A DNA stretch of 64,000 nt. It comes from Balaenoptera acutorostrata. Lineage: Eukaryota; Chordata; Mammalia; Artiodactyla; Balaenopteridae. The notes beneath the pieces are model-generated. The model made no database searches. It saw nothing but the letters and a program-made list of their open reading frames with translations, and was not told where the DNA came from. The position numbers and the translations under genes are program-made. This document shows, piece after piece, positions 22,286-34,209 of the stretch (its first letter is position 1; every line of letters begins with the position of its first letter). The stretch covers positions 57,695,636 through 57,759,635 of the forward strand of contig NC_080075.1 in assembly GCF_949987535.1 (NCBI RefSeq), read 5' to 3'.

Positions 22286-22500
22286 CATAAAGACTGGATT
22301 CCTTGCCATCAAGGAGCTTTCCATCTAGGGACATAAAAAAGTCATGTACACAAAGTGCCAGGCAATACTGTGATATCTAACTCCGAAATGATAAAAACAA
22401 AGTCCATTAGGACTAAAGAGGAGAAAAGGATCACTCTGGGGTGATCAGGGAAGTTTTCACAGAGGATTGGAGCTGAGTCTTGAAGTGTACAACCTCTGCT
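22286..22500. repeat. L2-like interspersed repeat
   Basis: 'gccatcaaggagctttccat' and 'ggggtgatcagggaagtttt' with 'ttggagctgagtcttgaagt' follow a common L2-type pattern. Confidence 0.5.
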
Positions 22501-22519
22501 TAATTGAATTCAGGTATCT

Positions 22520-23060
22520 GTTCATATTAGTTTTCTATTGCTATGTAACAAATCGCTGCAAATTTAGCAGCTCAAAACAATATTTATTTACTAGCTCTTA
22601 GTTCTGTAGGACAAAAGACTGGGCAGGCTCAACTGGGCTCTCAGCTTAGAGTATCACAGGGTCAAAATCAAAGCGTTGGCCAGGTGGGGCTCTTTTCTGG
22701 AGGCTTTTGGAAACAATCTGCTTCCAACTTCATTTGGCTTGTTGGTAGAATCTAGTGTCTGGCAGCTGGTTGTCATCCAGGGGCCACTGTCTGCTCTTAG
22801 AGACCACCCACCTTCCTTCTCACATGGCCTCCTCCATCTTCAAAGTCAGCCATGGTACACTGAGTCCTTACACTTCGAATCTCTGCTTCTTCTGCTACCG
22901 ACCAGAGAAAAAGCTCTGCTTTCAAAGGGCTCTCTATTTTAAGGGCAACTAATTTGGGGCCATAATTATAGCTGCTTCACACCACTACTTATATTAGTTT
23001 TGACTGAATAATCAGGGACAGGAATCTTGAGGGATACCTTTAGAATTCTGCCTATCCCAT
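22520..23060 (-). mobile_element. MLT1-like LTR (ERVL-MaLR), reverse
   Basis: 'ttagttttctattgctatgt', 'aacaaatcgctgcaaattta', 'gcagctcaaaacaatattta' and, later, 'gggtcaaaatcaaagcgttg' and 'ggcctcctccatcttcaaag' are an MLT1 LTR read from its 3' end. It finishes with 'gaattctgcctatccca'. The 88- and 65-codon frames inside are not genes. Confidence 0.75.
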
Positions 23061-24030
23061 GTTATTCTGTAAACCTACCTTAAGGTGTCTATCAATTCAA
23101 TAATCAACTGGCCACTTATTAAGCACAGTGTACCAGTTACGGTTATACTAAGTGGAATTTTAATTTTTGTTTGAAAGATTTTTCAGGTGCTTCAAAACTT
23201 GAAGTCCACTCCAGGTTTAAACAAAAGCAAAATATTTTCAATAAACGAATATAACATATTTAAATAGTATTTCAAAATGTTTCAGTGAACACAACTTTCT
23301 GCCTCATTTCTGCTCCATACGGAGAAGACTGCTTCCTATTTTGCCCACCCCCACCCCATTCATAGAGAATCACCACCATAATGACTCAACGTCATCCATT
23401 TCTTTATCCACAATCTTCTCTCTGTTCTCTTTTATTTCTGGAACTTTCACATACATAATGCCTTCCCATCCATTACGCCTATGAACACTTCACATACACT
23501 TCGAGACTTTGCCCAAATCCTGCTTTCTCCATGCTTCTGACCATACCTACATTTTTCTTCTGTGCAATCCATTTGGCAATCAGTAGTATCATTGGGCTAT
23601 TATCACTTCTATTTCAATCGTCATTTATACATACATATACACACACATATATTTTTTAAATTTTCAAATGACAACGTCTTTTTTTATATTACTCCAAAGT
23701 ATTCAGTGCAGGAAAGGCATTGAAAAATATTTGTAGTATTACTAAATTGCTCTGACTGGAAAAATCTGACAGTTGCTCATGATTTACTGCTGTTGATATT
23801 ATCTACCTAAGTTGTTAGATTCCTTAAATATTTTTAAACTAATCAGCGTTTTAACCAACAAGCAATCACCTGGTTGTGGCTGCGGCCCGGTGTTTTCCAT
23901 TTATGAAGAGGCTTTTTTTCTGACGCTTGTAAGAAAGCAGGCAGGTGTCACTGGCAAAGCCCATTAACAATACTCAGGAAATAAAAATAGAATCTGGGTA
24001 ACAAAATAAAGTCTAACCTTTTTTTTTTCC
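23060..24030. other. No gene recognised
   Basis: Mixed AT-rich DNA with scattered short T runs. Nothing exon-like was found. Confidence 0.35.
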
Positions 24031-24033
24031 CTT

Positions 24034-24509
24034 TCCTTTGTGCTTAGTCTGGTTTCACTTGCTCACAGGGTGCCGTGTGCAGAGGCCCTGCCCCCGGCCC
24101 CTCAAACCAGAGATCCTGGTGCGACGTGGCTACACCCCACACTTCGCTTCGGCACCGTGTGCAGAAGCCGCGAACTACACCCAATTCAAGATGGCGGTGG
24201 CAGGCCGTGTGCAGAGACGCTGCACCCGGCACCGCGCCCGGCTCCGCCAACCCCTCCGCCCACTCCCTGCGGGAACTCCACTCCCTTCCGTTCGCCCACT
24301 GCCAAGCTCCCTGCGAAGCAGCCCCGCCCACGCCCACGGCCTGTCCTGAGAGTCTTCGCTCTAGCGCGCAAGACTGCACCTCTCCATTCTTTGATTAAAG
24401 GATAGAACTTTGCTTTGAACCAAGCTTGGTCTTGTTCGATTGGCTCCAATGACACTGGGCAGGAGGACCCTTGTTGGGGACCCGCTTGAAAGGGTTGATA
24501 AATCCTTTG
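24034..24509 (+). mobile_element. GC/CpG-rich LTR-like insertion (possible ERV1 solo LTR)
   Basis: The GC-rich part (24060-24375) stands out sharply from its AT-rich flanks. Three copies of CCGTGTGCAGA lie at about 24073, 24155 and 24205, an enhancer-like arrangement. A CCAAT at 24181 is followed by a YY1-like CAAGATGGCGG (24187-24197). Downstream are ATTAAA (24393), 'tgctttgaaccaagcttggt' and ATTGG-ct-CCAAT (24439-24450), then ggaggaccc and ttggggaccc, a layout like the R-U5 end of a gammaretrovirus-like LTR. A 7-bp direct repeat TCCTTTG flanks 24041-24502. The right end is not the usual CA, so the LTR reading is not secure. An alternative is a single-copy CpG promoter. Overlapping open frames on both strands (103-121 codons) come from GC richness. 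No internal viral genes are present. Confidence 0.45.
24187..24197 (+). promoter_or_regulatory. YY1-like motif CAAGATGGCGG
   Basis: Exact match to the core AAGATGGCGG. It sits 6 bases after a CCAAT sequence and within a CpG-dense region. Confidence 0.5.
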
Positions 24510-24569
24510 ATATTCCCAAGCGAATGACTATAAAATGCTCTGGAGCTGAGAAGCATGCTTTTCTTCTTT

Positions 24570-24636
24570 CCTAGCTCCATTGAGGTATAATTGACATATA
24601 ACCTTGTGTAACTTTAAGGTGTACCACTTGTTGATT
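24570..24636 (-). mobile_element. L1 3' UTR fragment
   Basis: 'tccattgaggtataattgac', 'atataaccttgtgtaacttt' and 'aaggtgtaccacttgttgat' are L1 sequence in reverse. The next SINE is inserted at its edge. Confidence 0.7.
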
Positions 24637-24652
24637 TGTGAGAGCCATTCTT

Positions 24653-24964
24653 TTTTTTTTTTTTTTTTTAAAGTCTTCCCAGGGCAGGGAGCCTCATCTT
24701 CATTTAGGGCTCTGCAGTGGCTTCCCACCCTTTTATTAAACAAATTGCTTTATTTATTTGGCTGCGCCGGGTCTTAGTTGCTGCATGTGGGATCTTCGTT
24801 GCCACGTGTGGGATCTTCGCTGCCGTGTGCAGGATCTTCTAATTGCAGCATGCGGGATCTTTTAGTTGTGGCATGTGGGATCTTGTGCCCTGGCCAGGGA
24901 TTGAACCCGGGCCCCCTGCATTGGGAGCACGAAGTCTTAACCTCTGGACCACCAGGGAAGTCCC
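24653..24964 (-). mobile_element. SINE (CHR-1-like) with about 80 bp of extra 3' sequence
   Basis: Exact 16-bp duplications tgtgagagccattctt lie at 24637-24652 and 24965-24980. Between them, in minus-strand order, are a SINE head (ggacttccctggtggtccag), a B box GGTTCAATCCC, five 'gatccc.catg' modules, an 'aaataaataaa' tail at about 24750, then 78-80 bases unlike any SINE (24670-24750), then A17. The extra piece therefore moved with the SINE in one insertion. Confidence 0.9.
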
Positions 24965-25079
24965 TGTGAGAGCCATTCTTATTAATAACTTTCTAGCTTA
25001 GATTTCCTGTGATTATTCATTTTCTTTCTCTCAGTTTACAAGATGAAAGCAGTAGCTGCCCATCAAAATCTTCTTCCTT

Positions 25080-25440
25080 ATCAACGGCTGTGCTTGAAAT
25101 CAGCTGCTCAGTCTGGAAACACATTTCCCAGCAGATCCTGCAACCGCGTGTGGCCATGTGACTAATTTTTGCCAATAAAATACAAGAAAAAATGATATGT
25201 GCTGTCATGGGTGTAGCTCTATTCAGAAAGTGTTTACTCGTTATTTCCCCATCCTCTAACTGAACATAGACATCAAGGCCCCAGGGAAGCAGAATCTCAG
25301 ATGGAGGAGCTTGGAGCTACAATTCTCCATGTGGAAGAGAGCTGCTGCTGACTTGGAATATTCTCCAATTTATTGGTGATAAACTTCTGCTGGATTTCAG
25401 CCACTGTATTTTAGGGTCCATTTGTTTCAACAATTTAGCC
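25080..25440 (+). repeat. Old LTR-like repeat (same family as 30-640)
   Basis: 'cgtgtggccatgtgactaat', 'tttgccaataaaatacaa', then 'gataaacttctgctggattt' and 'agccactgtattttagggtc' agree with the family's 3' end. Confidence 0.55.
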
Positions 25441-25829
25441 TTCCCTAACTAGTACACTTCATTTTTGTATTTTCTCAAGTACCCAATAGATATGTAGCTT
25501 GGCTCCCACAGCATACGCTTATTTAGAAATCATCCAAAGGAGATGAGACCCAAGTGATCACTGAGGAAAATGCCACCCAGCTCTGATTCTGAAGAATAGC
25601 TGTTTTCATCTTTGTAAAAAGAAACTATTTATAGTAATTGAAAGCAGAACTTCTAGTTAGCAATATCCCTGAGGCAATGTGGTTAGGTTTTTGATCAGTT
25701 TGTGGCTTATGGTCAAGGAGGCTTGCTGGATGGCCCATCTCTGCCTCATGAGAAAAAAGTAGAAAAAACCTAAATTCTCTTCTATTTAAGGCCAGCACGA
25801 TGTCCTCCCATGTCAATTTCCTCTAATTT

Positions 25830-26110
25830 AAATTCTTCTCAGGTGTTACATCTTCTGGGAAGGGTTTCCTGACCACCATCCTCTCCCCACTAATGCCAGG
25901 ATGAGATGTCTCTTCTCAAAGTATCCCCAGGACTCTGTAAATCTCTATCATTGCTCTCACCACACTAATGCCTATGCCTGCTCACCTCCCACTCCAGTTA
26001 GTCAGCCCCTTGACTGCAGGGACATTCATCTTTGTGGTCCCTCTGCCTAGTACAGTGCCTGACAAACAGTAGATGTTTCATAAATGATGGTTGAATGAAC
26101 GAATGAATTT
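25830..26110 (+). mobile_element. L2 LINE 3' end
   Basis: 'aggtgttacatcttctggga', 'gccccttgactgcagggaca', 'agtacagtgcctgacaaaca' and 'gatggttgaatgaacgaatg' run in L2 order. Confidence 0.8.
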
Positions 26111-26800
26111 AAGGGCCTCACTGGATGGTATTTATCTGCTTATTCCCACAGGAGACAACAACATAATAGTTATCACTGCCATCATTTCCAAGCCCCCCCT
26201 TGAAATCTTTTTTTCTCATTTTTGTTACCATGCCTAATTATTTTCTACTTGTTGAGTCCTTCACTGCCTTTGCTTAGATCAGCCAGATTTATGTGCGTTC
26301 TTAAGAAATTCCCTTGAAAAAGCCTCTCTTGATTATAATTTTTCATATTCTCAGTTCTTTACTATATTGGACACATCGTGTCAAGAGTTAGCCTTGAGGA
26401 GTAAAGAGAGACCTGCACAGAAGTGAGGAAATCTTGAGTCTCTTTATCTCTTAATGCCCTGTCAAAAGGCCACTGTAAAATGACAGTGAGTGAACTAGAA
26501 AAGAGTAAGTCTTAGACAAAATCCTACTCAGAAATCATAATAAATTTTAAAACAGATAAAAGCATAGCTCAGTACGGGGCCTCTGAGAAGCAGAGTTTGA
26601 ACAACACAGCCTAGATCATCTCAAAGTTCCCTTTCACCTGTAAAAGCCTGCAATTCTACGTAAATTAATTGTTCTGCACTTTTTGTATGCAAATGATGTG
26701 GTCTTTGGTACCTTCAAATCTGTCCAATAATAAATGGTTCTGTGTACTAGCTGTATCTAATAAAATTATCTTCTGTTGACAAAGCATTTTACAGGGATAT
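26110..26800. other. No gene recognised
   Basis: Single-copy-looking DNA between an L2 and a MIR. Confidence 0.3.
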
Positions 26801-26804
26801 TTAT

Positions 26805-27045
26805 AGAGGCAGTGGGGCCCTGTGGTTACCAGCATGGACTTTGGAGTAAGACAGAACTGAATTCAAATCCTAACACCTAAAGGAACTAGCAGCGTGACTT
26901 GGGCAGGTTACTTAATCTCTCTAAGCCTCAGTTTCCTCACCTGTAAAAGGGGGATGAGAACGCCTGCATGACTGGCTATTGGAAGGATGAAATGGGATGT
27001 TGTACACAGAACATTTAGCAGCACAGTACCTGTCATAGGCTACAA
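26805..27045 (+). mobile_element. MIR
   Basis: 'gactttggagtaagacagaa', 'ttacttaatctctctaagcc', 'tcagtttcctcacctgtaaa' and 'cagcacagtacctgtcatag' in MIR order. Confidence 0.88.
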
Positions 27046-27059
27046 TCTCTACAAAAATT

Positions 27060-27185
27060 AGCTGTGGTTAATTCACATTCATTATTTAATTTAATCCTCA
27101 CAATGTTAGTGTTATTACTATTCTTATCTACAGAAAAAGCTGAGACTCCAAGAAGTGAAATGACTCGCCAAAATTCACCCAGGGA
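27060..27185 (-). mobile_element. MIR fragment
   Basis: 'tttaatcctcacaatgttag' then 'aaaagctgagactccaagaa' matches MIR in reverse. Confidence 0.65.
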
Positions 27186-27189
27186 GGGC

Positions 27190-28760
27190 TCTTTCAACTA
27201 CCCCACTCAGGAAAGAACTAAGACAAACCAAAGGGAAGAGTCCCGGTTGGGGGCCACAAGAGCAATACCTGTCAACCACACAGCAATGACCCCAGACAAG
27301 GTAGGGGTGGAGAGGAGGATTCCAGAGACAAATTTTACCAACTTATAATAGTGTGTGAGACTGAGACATTGTCTAAGCAGGGCCCAAGCCAGGATGTCAC
27401 AGTGAGCTCTCCACCCAGGCAACTCCACATTCCATGATGGGGGTGGGGTTTCTCCTCCACCCCGCTCAGGCTTCTGCACATAGCAGGTGCTCATTGAACA
27501 TTTGCTAAGTGGCCTGGGTAATAAGGCTTCTTTTTTATCTCTCCCCCACTCCCATAATTTTGAAGACTTTCCTTGCCCTTAAAATCACGAGGTATAAAGG
27601 ACTTTGCCTCTTCCTCAATAAAAAAAGAGTTGGGGGGGGTGGAAAATCTTCCCTGACAATTCAATTTTGTATAAAGTACCTGATGGATCCTGGCAATTAT
27701 TCCATTAACTGTACTTTAAACAGCAGCTCCGGCCTCCCTTCCTTTCTCCTCCTCCTTCTTCCTACACTGAGGTCATGGTTCCTAATTTAGTCCACCATCA
27801 TAATTTCTACCCACAGCAAGCTGATATCATCGCAAGCAAGCACAGCCCCAGACTTACTCTAAGGCAGAGAGACAGAGACCCAAGAAAGAAAATGAAGGCC
27901 TATATTCATTCCTCCCTCCCTCCGCTGCCCAGTCACTTGCTTCTTGTCCTAATGTATCATGAAGCCTGCTCTTTTACAAAAAAATCAGAAGGACATTGCA
28001 GAGACACAGACTGAAATTCCCTTATTTTGACAGTATATTTTAATATATATATTTAAAATACAAGAGGAAGTGCAGATTTCTGTCTTGTTCCCTCTAAGAG
28101 ATTCCTGTATTTGAGTTGTTTTCATTTTAAAGAAAATATGAAAAACAAAGGACCGGAAGGGTTAAGTAATCACAGAACGGCCTGTCCTCATTAGTTGTGT
28201 GAAATCCCCACTGCATCACAGGGACAGCATGTTAAATCAATAGAGACTTGAGCTGTTAATTTCCAAAAAGGAAGAGATGCTTGAACTAAAATAGTCTATG
28301 TCGAGTCTCTGCCCATAGGGAACGGAAGCCCCTTTAATTTCAGGTCTTTCTACAATGAGGTAAGTTCCAGGAAGGTAATGAACCGCTTTACAAAATTTCA
28401 TGCTCTTTTGTGGGGGAAGGAGGGAATACTTTGTTGACACAAAAGCTTTAGTTTTGTACAGCACTGAAATTACAATAAGGTGATAAGAGGTATAGGTGTA
28501 TATACAGGTGTATATAGGTGAAGGGTGATGAGGGTGGGGTGGGACTAGGGAGATGGGAGCACATCAAGGTCAGGAACAGGTAAACCTCTTGCCCTTTGTT
28601 ACTTTTTACTCCATCTGCTCTCCTTCCCTGGGCTATGCCTCTGCACTCAAAGTCGAGGAGAGGAGATGCCACTTTTACTTCTAACTGATCCATGGCCATC
28701 TTTTTTTCATTCCCTTCCAGGAAGAAGCTGAGAAAGAGACTGCTTACATTGCATAGACTC
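27190..28760. other. No gene recognised; single-copy-looking
   Basis: Open frames at 27064-27494, 27509-28014 and 28448-28768 have no familiar domain. A C/T-rich tract at 27730-27765 and a G run at 27640 are present. Confidence 0.35.
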
Positions 28761-28774
28761 ACGATCAATAACTT

Positions 28775-28917
28775 GAAAAAAAATTTTTATTGAAATATAG
28801 TTGATTTACAATGTTGTGTTAGTTTCAGATGTACAGCAAAATGATTCAGTTATACACACACATATATATATTCTTTATATATATATGAATATATATATAT
28901 ATATATTCTTTCTTCAT
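28775..28917 (-). mobile_element. Very short 5'-truncated L1 3' end with internal (TA)n
   Basis: 'ttattgaaatatagttgatt', 'tacaatgttgtgttagtttc', 'agatgtacagcaaaatgatt' is the cetartiodactyl L1 3' end in reverse, then TA-rich repeats to 28905. The 12-bp duplication gatcaataactt is exact at 28763-28774 and 28918-28929. Confidence 0.88.
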
Positions 28918-28929
28918 GATCAATAACTT

Positions 28930-29740
28930 TTGATAGGGTTTGCATGATCAAATATTTGCAGGGTCTAGTGAGGACCTGGGTGATAAAATAAAGGGCAGCT
29001 TTTACTAGAAGTCACTTTATGATACCACTTCTTGGTGGGTCTATTCCTTGTGAACTGTAATAGGTGTCATCGTCCTGATTACCTTTTACATATACAGATC
29101 GTGGAAATCCACAGAGTGGAGAACTAGGCAGTTTTCAAACAAATGCCAGCAGATCTAATTTTTCATGAGTTCCTCCCTTCCTTTTTTCTCATCCTTGTTT
29201 ATGACCTCTTCAAACTAAGAGGGTTCTGCAGCTGGCTGGGGACTTATTTCTTATCTAAAAAAATTCCTTACATTCTTAGAATGACCATGAGTTCTAAGCT
29301 TCCATCACTGAGTTTTTCCCCCTGGAGAAGTGAACAGCAGCTCCCCGCTGGTTTCCCCTGTGCCATCAGAGTGGATATGAAGGAAGAGAAGGTGTTCCTC
29401 CGCCCCATCACCTCCCAAAGGACCTCCCTCTCCCAAAGAGCAACTGGTCTCCTCTGGGGAGGGGCTGGAGAGGCGGGCTGGGATTTTGAGATCAGAAAGG
29501 CTATGTCCGTCAGCCTCATGTTTTTCTACCCTTGTCTCTCCCTGCTCCCTGCCACTTGGCCTGTGGATGGGCCCGCTCTGGTACTGAGCCAGTCCTCACC
29601 AGGGCAGGCAAGCAAGTAGCAGCCACCTACCACCTCCCTATCACCTATCACCTGTCACCTCCGTGATGCTCAGCGGAACAGTCTGGGGGTATAGGTGCAA
29701 ACTTAGTCCTTACGTGGCCTATGAGGTATGCCAGCTCCTC
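28930..29740. other. No gene recognised; 158-codon frame of unknown worth
   Basis: A plus-strand frame at 29143-29619 is longer than most here and does not overlap a recognised repeat. I see no domain, signal or splice context, and treat it as unproven. CACCT-rich text at 29625-29665 is repetitive. Confidence 0.3.
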
Positions 29741-29900
29741 TATTCTAGAGTGTGATTCTCAGCCTTCCCTGCCTTAGAATTCTCTGAAGAGTTTTTTAAA
29801 ATGCTCAGCCCTGGGTCTACTTTAGAGCACTTGAAACTAAATCTCTGGAGGTGGGGACCAGGCAAGTGTGTTTTTAAAGCTCCCGAGTCAGAGAGGATGT
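29740..29900. mobile_element. hAT-Charlie-type MER remnant
   Basis: 'gtgtgattctcagccttccc', 'ttagaattctctgaagagtt' and 'ttttaaaatgctcagccctg' then 'aactaaatctctggaggtgg' follow a common hAT non-autonomous element. Confidence 0.55.
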
Positions 29901-30244
29901 GCTTCCTACTGTCCAATGGCAGCTTCAGGCACTTGTCAAGTCTGCCCCTTGGAGCTGGGCCTGGAGTGATGGCCCTGTCATAGCCCAATGCTGCAGGCAA
30001 TCTCACCGAGACCTCCCACATTCACTTCTGGTCTTCCTTGTCTTGCTCTCCACCAGCCCTGGATGTCACCTTCCTCCTGCTCAGTTAGCACTTCCTCTAG
30101 AGACAGAGTCTGGCCTTAACTCCACTCGGCTCTGCCTCATCTCTGCCAGGATGGCCGAGGCCATGGTGACCCACAAAGGCTCTCTCACAGCTCACCACAA
30201 GCTCTGTTTGGAGCTTCTCTTCCTGCACTTTCTTCATCCAACAT

Positions 30245-30480
30245 TTACTGAGCATCCATGATGTGTCAGACTCAGTGCCAGCTGCTTTGTATTGTTACCA
30301 CATTTAATCCTTATGACAGCTTATGAGGAAGTATTGTTTTTGCAGCTAATGAGACAGAGATCCTGAGATGGTAAAAATCTTGCCCAGGGTGTCTTATTCC
30401 AGGTTTGGCTTTCAAATACAAGTCTGGCTGACTCCACAGCCTGTGGTCTCCACATTGCTGTGCTGCCCCTCACTGATAGA
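30245..30480 (-). mobile_element. MIR
   Basis: 'actcagtgccagctgctttg', 'catttaatccttatgacagc' and 'gagacagagatcctgagatg' then 'atcttgcccagggtgtct' are MIR in reverse. Confidence 0.7.
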
Positions 30481-30779
30481 GACCTGGTTTCTGCCTGGAA
30501 GTGTTCACAGTCTGGTCTGGAAGACACACAGTGGCGACAAGCATGAGGAGATTTGGGCTGTGGGAGGCGCACCTACCCAGAGAAGGAGTCCTCAAGAAGA
30601 TAACACCTCGAACTGAACCCTAAAAGATGAGTCAAATTTACTCAGATGAAGAGAGTGAGAACCCCTCTTACACAGCTGAGGACGCCAGAGAAATCAAGAC
30701 TTCCTCAGGGACCTGCAAGAAATTCAATATGGTGGGAGGATGATGTGGAGGAAAGGGGAAGAGATGAAGATGGACAGGC

Positions 30780-31320
30780 AGGCAGGACAGGTCATGAGCC
30801 TTTAAGTCATGCTAGTAAATTTTGAACTTTATTCTGAGGACAATGGGTACCAATGAAGGATTTTAAGCAAAAGAGAGATTAAAATCAAAGCTGTATTTAG
30901 GGGGAAGGATTGGCAAAGGACATGCATGACCTCAGGCAGGGAGAACAGTTAAGAGATTATAGTGCAGATTCTCGTGAGAGGTGATGGTGACCGGAACTAA
31001 GACATTAACAGTGAAATGGCAAGGAGCGAAGAAAATTAGGAGCTATTTCGAAGGCAGATGCAACTGGACTGATGAAAGACTAAATATGGTGGATGAGAAG
31101 AAGGAAGAGTCAAGAACGAGCCCCTTCCTTGAGATAAAGAACATAGGAAGAGGTGTAGGTTGGGGAAAGCTGGTGAGGTTTTTATGAACATGTAAGTGGA
31201 GGGGTCCAATGGGCAGCTGAATATGAAGGTCTGGAGTCCAGGTAAGGTGTCTAGACTGGAGATCTAAAATAGGAAGTCATCAAGGTGGTCACTGACTCCA
31301 AAGATATAATTCGGTGTCCA
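30780..31320 (+). repeat. Old interspersed repeat (L2-like), also at 43740-44040 and 63500-63860
   Basis: 'cattttgaac'-type start, 'ggacaatgggtaccaatgaa', 'ggattttaagcaaaagagag', and later 'gaatatgaaggtctggagtc' recall a common ancient repeat. Copies are heavily diverged and the name was not fixed. Confidence 0.45.
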
Positions 31321-31329
31321 GAGAGAGTG

Positions 31330-33980
31330 GGTGGGGTGAGGAGGGCTGCATCAGCAATGACCACTAGAAGAGACCCCACCTTCCATCTAGAACTTGAGCC
31401 TTACTTTGATTCCTAGACTGCTTATTCAAGGCCCCGATATGCAGCCTTCTGGCCAGTTTCTTTCCCTGAAAGAAAACATACTCCTCTTGGTGGCCACACC
31501 CATTTGCTGATACCCTCCGTGAACATTCAGCTCTTCCAGAACTACATCTCTGCTGGATCTAATTCCTGCATGATTGCTGCTGCCTGGAAGCTCTCCATGC
31601 TACATACCATCCAAACAGGACACCACAGGACCACTATTTGCCCAAGCTTTCTTTTCCCTTTGGGCACTGTGTCTTGAATAGACCAAGCACTCTTGTGGGG
31701 CCAGCCTCTGGAATCAGGTGAGTTCCTTCCAGACCAAATCCCATACCTTAAGTGGGGTTTACTCTCCTTCCCTTTTGGCCCAAGGCTGTGGCCTGATCCA
31801 ACATGCCTAACTTCACAGCCCATGGAACAGGAATGCAGGCTCCTGAAGACACTAAGACTGAGGCTGAAACTGATGGATGAAGCCTGGGGTGGGGGTGGGG
31901 TTCCTCAGTCTATCCAGCTGCATGGAGCATGGGAAGAAGAAACACAGCAGAGGTGAACAGGATGGAAAAGTGGCACACCACTCTTTGCTCCCAAAGGAAA
32001 CTTGCTGTGGAATACCTTAAATTAGAAGTCTCAGAAAAATGTGTTAGGGATCCCTGTGTTGCCCTGGCTGGCTTTGGGTGTGGTTCTTTCCAATAGAGGA
32101 TGACTGGTGGAGTTTTTCCAGCCCTATAATTCTCCTTGTGATAAGGTAGAATTAAAGCTGAAATGTGAGTTCATAAATTGCCTAGTTGGTGAATAATAGA
32201 GTCTAAATCTCCTCCAAAAAAGTTAAATACGAAATTATATTAAAATTCATAGCCATCTGCCAACAATGATCTAATTTGAAAATTGAATACATTAATTTTT
32301 AATCTTAGGTCAGCTTTCCCACTGCCACCTGTCCCTCTCCTCACCACCTCCCCCATCAGACAGTCAATGTGTGCTTGGAGAACTCGAGACCATTTTAAAT
32401 ATTAACTGGACCCACACATACCTAGGAAGATGAATCCATACACACGCCTTCTCTTCTTCCACCTATTATTACTCGTATAGTTGGTCATATATTTCTAAAT
32501 GTAGTTCTGGTTAAAAATAAATACAGAAGTAGAAAGCCAAGGCTGCATTTGAGGAAAAGATACTGTGCCAGTGTTTCAGCATCTGTGAGAGCATCTTTCT
32601 GTTAGAAGTAGTGGTCACTGAGTTTGGGGAGAGATCCAGATGCTTCAAGGTTTTGTAGCATGTACTGTTTGACTTCCCTCCACAACTGCTCAGTTTGGGA
32701 TGTAAAGAAAGTCTATAAGACAGGGTATAGGAATAGACACAGGCATGATAGACTCAGGCCAGTTATCACCAGGAAGCTGACATGATCAAGCATCCTCCAA
32801 GAGCAGGCAGACCAGGGCTGAATTAGCTAAGTCAGGAAGCTGCTATCAGCATTTTGAGAGGCCAGCATACTTCAGGAAAGGAGCTCTTCTGATGGAGACA
32901 CTCTGCTGAATGAGGTCTTTTCTGGATGAATTGAACCATGCATATGTTTTAGTGAGGTTTGCTCTCCTCAACATTGGTGTTCTCATCTTCTATGGCAAAC
33001 CCACTCACGCTTGGGGACAGGTATACCAGGGTTCCATGTACTGGCAACAGCATAGACCCTTATAGAGAGGACTAGGAACAGGGCAATGGATCCTGGCGAT
33101 ATGATAGACCATGTTCAGTGAAAGCAGAAGCCAAAAGATGGTTGCTACTTGTTCCACACCATTCTAAACACCTGGATTGTTCACAGTCCAGGATTATTGA
33201 GTTAGGCATCCTAAAGGTCCTGGATCCAAAGGGCATCTAGCAACAGCATAAAGCCAAAAAGGAGAAAACAGGTCCTAGAGGCCACCATCTATAAATGCTG
33301 CCCACCAGTAGTTTTAAAAGCTACTGAATTTGTGTTCACCTGTGTTGGAACCAGTAATGCCCCTGGGACCTTCTGAAGAAACCAGTGTTGGCTGTTTAAT
33401 AATATGTGATGTGTGACTCAGGAAACCATAGTGATGAGGGTTCAAATATTTACTTTTACGTGGCTCCTAGCAAGAAGCCATAAAAAATGAGCTGGAGCTA
33501 GGTTCTTAAATGGAGATAAAAACCTCTGATGGAAGAATGACCTGTTTTGGAAAAATAAAACTGATGGTGGGAAACAGGCTGTGCCTGTAGGTTGGAGTCC
33601 CTTTCTAATAAGTCATGAGGTCGAGGGCATTCCAGGGCTGAAAACTCAGAATGTCAGCTAAATTTGGCCCCTGCAAAGAGAAATTAGGTCATAAGTGCAA
33701 TACTTTTGACCAAAGGTACTGTAAAAGAGGAAATTTAAAGTAGTCACTAGTAGAAAAAAAAAAAGGCTATTATTAACATCAGGAAAAACAAAAAGTAATA
33801 ATGAAAAATAATAGTATACTACAATGCTCTGCTTTCCTTGCATGTGTATAATCATGTAAAAGCCAAATACTAATTTAACCAAAAATTATAATATATGATA
33901 TGTAGGGAGAGCTAGGGTGGTAAAACAGAGGGGATAGCTGAAAAGAGTGCTAAATTCTCATTTACCAAAACAGGAAGTTA
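31330..33980. other. About 2.6 kb without recognised gene or repeat
   Basis: Read on both strands for exon-like frames with splice sites; none convincing. Frames at 31542-31956 lack motifs. The part 32500-33400 is balanced in composition and could hold unannotated RNA or a very old repeat. Confidence 0.35.
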
Positions 33981-34003
33981 ATACATTTAAAATTGTTGAA
34001 CCA

Positions 34004-34209
34004 GGTACTTCTCTGGTGGTCCAGTGGCTAAGACTCGGCGCTCCCAATGCATGGGGCCTGGGTTCAATCTCTGGTCAGGGAGCTAGATCCCACAGGCCGC
34101 AACGAGAGATCCCACACGTGACAACAAAGATCCCGCATGCCGCAACTAAGACCCTGCACAGCCAAATAAATAAATAAATAAATATTTTTTAAAAATAAAT
34201 AAATAAAAT
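34004..34209 (+). mobile_element. tRNA-derived SINE (CHR-1-like)
   Basis: Head ggtacttctctggtggtcca, B-box region GGTTCAATCTC, 'gatcccgcatgccgcaacta' module, AATA-rich tail. The duplication aaaattgttgaacca (33989-34003) recurs as aaaattgttcaacca (34210-34224). Confidence 0.93.

Noticed and set aside
24038..24455. Five overlapping frames of 89-121 codons
   Set aside because: Stop codons are rare in GC-rich DNA. No frame is favoured and no domain is seen.
29143..29619. 158-codon plus frame
   Set aside because: No domain, splice signals or repeat-free conservation evidence. Chance cannot be excluded, so no CDS was called.
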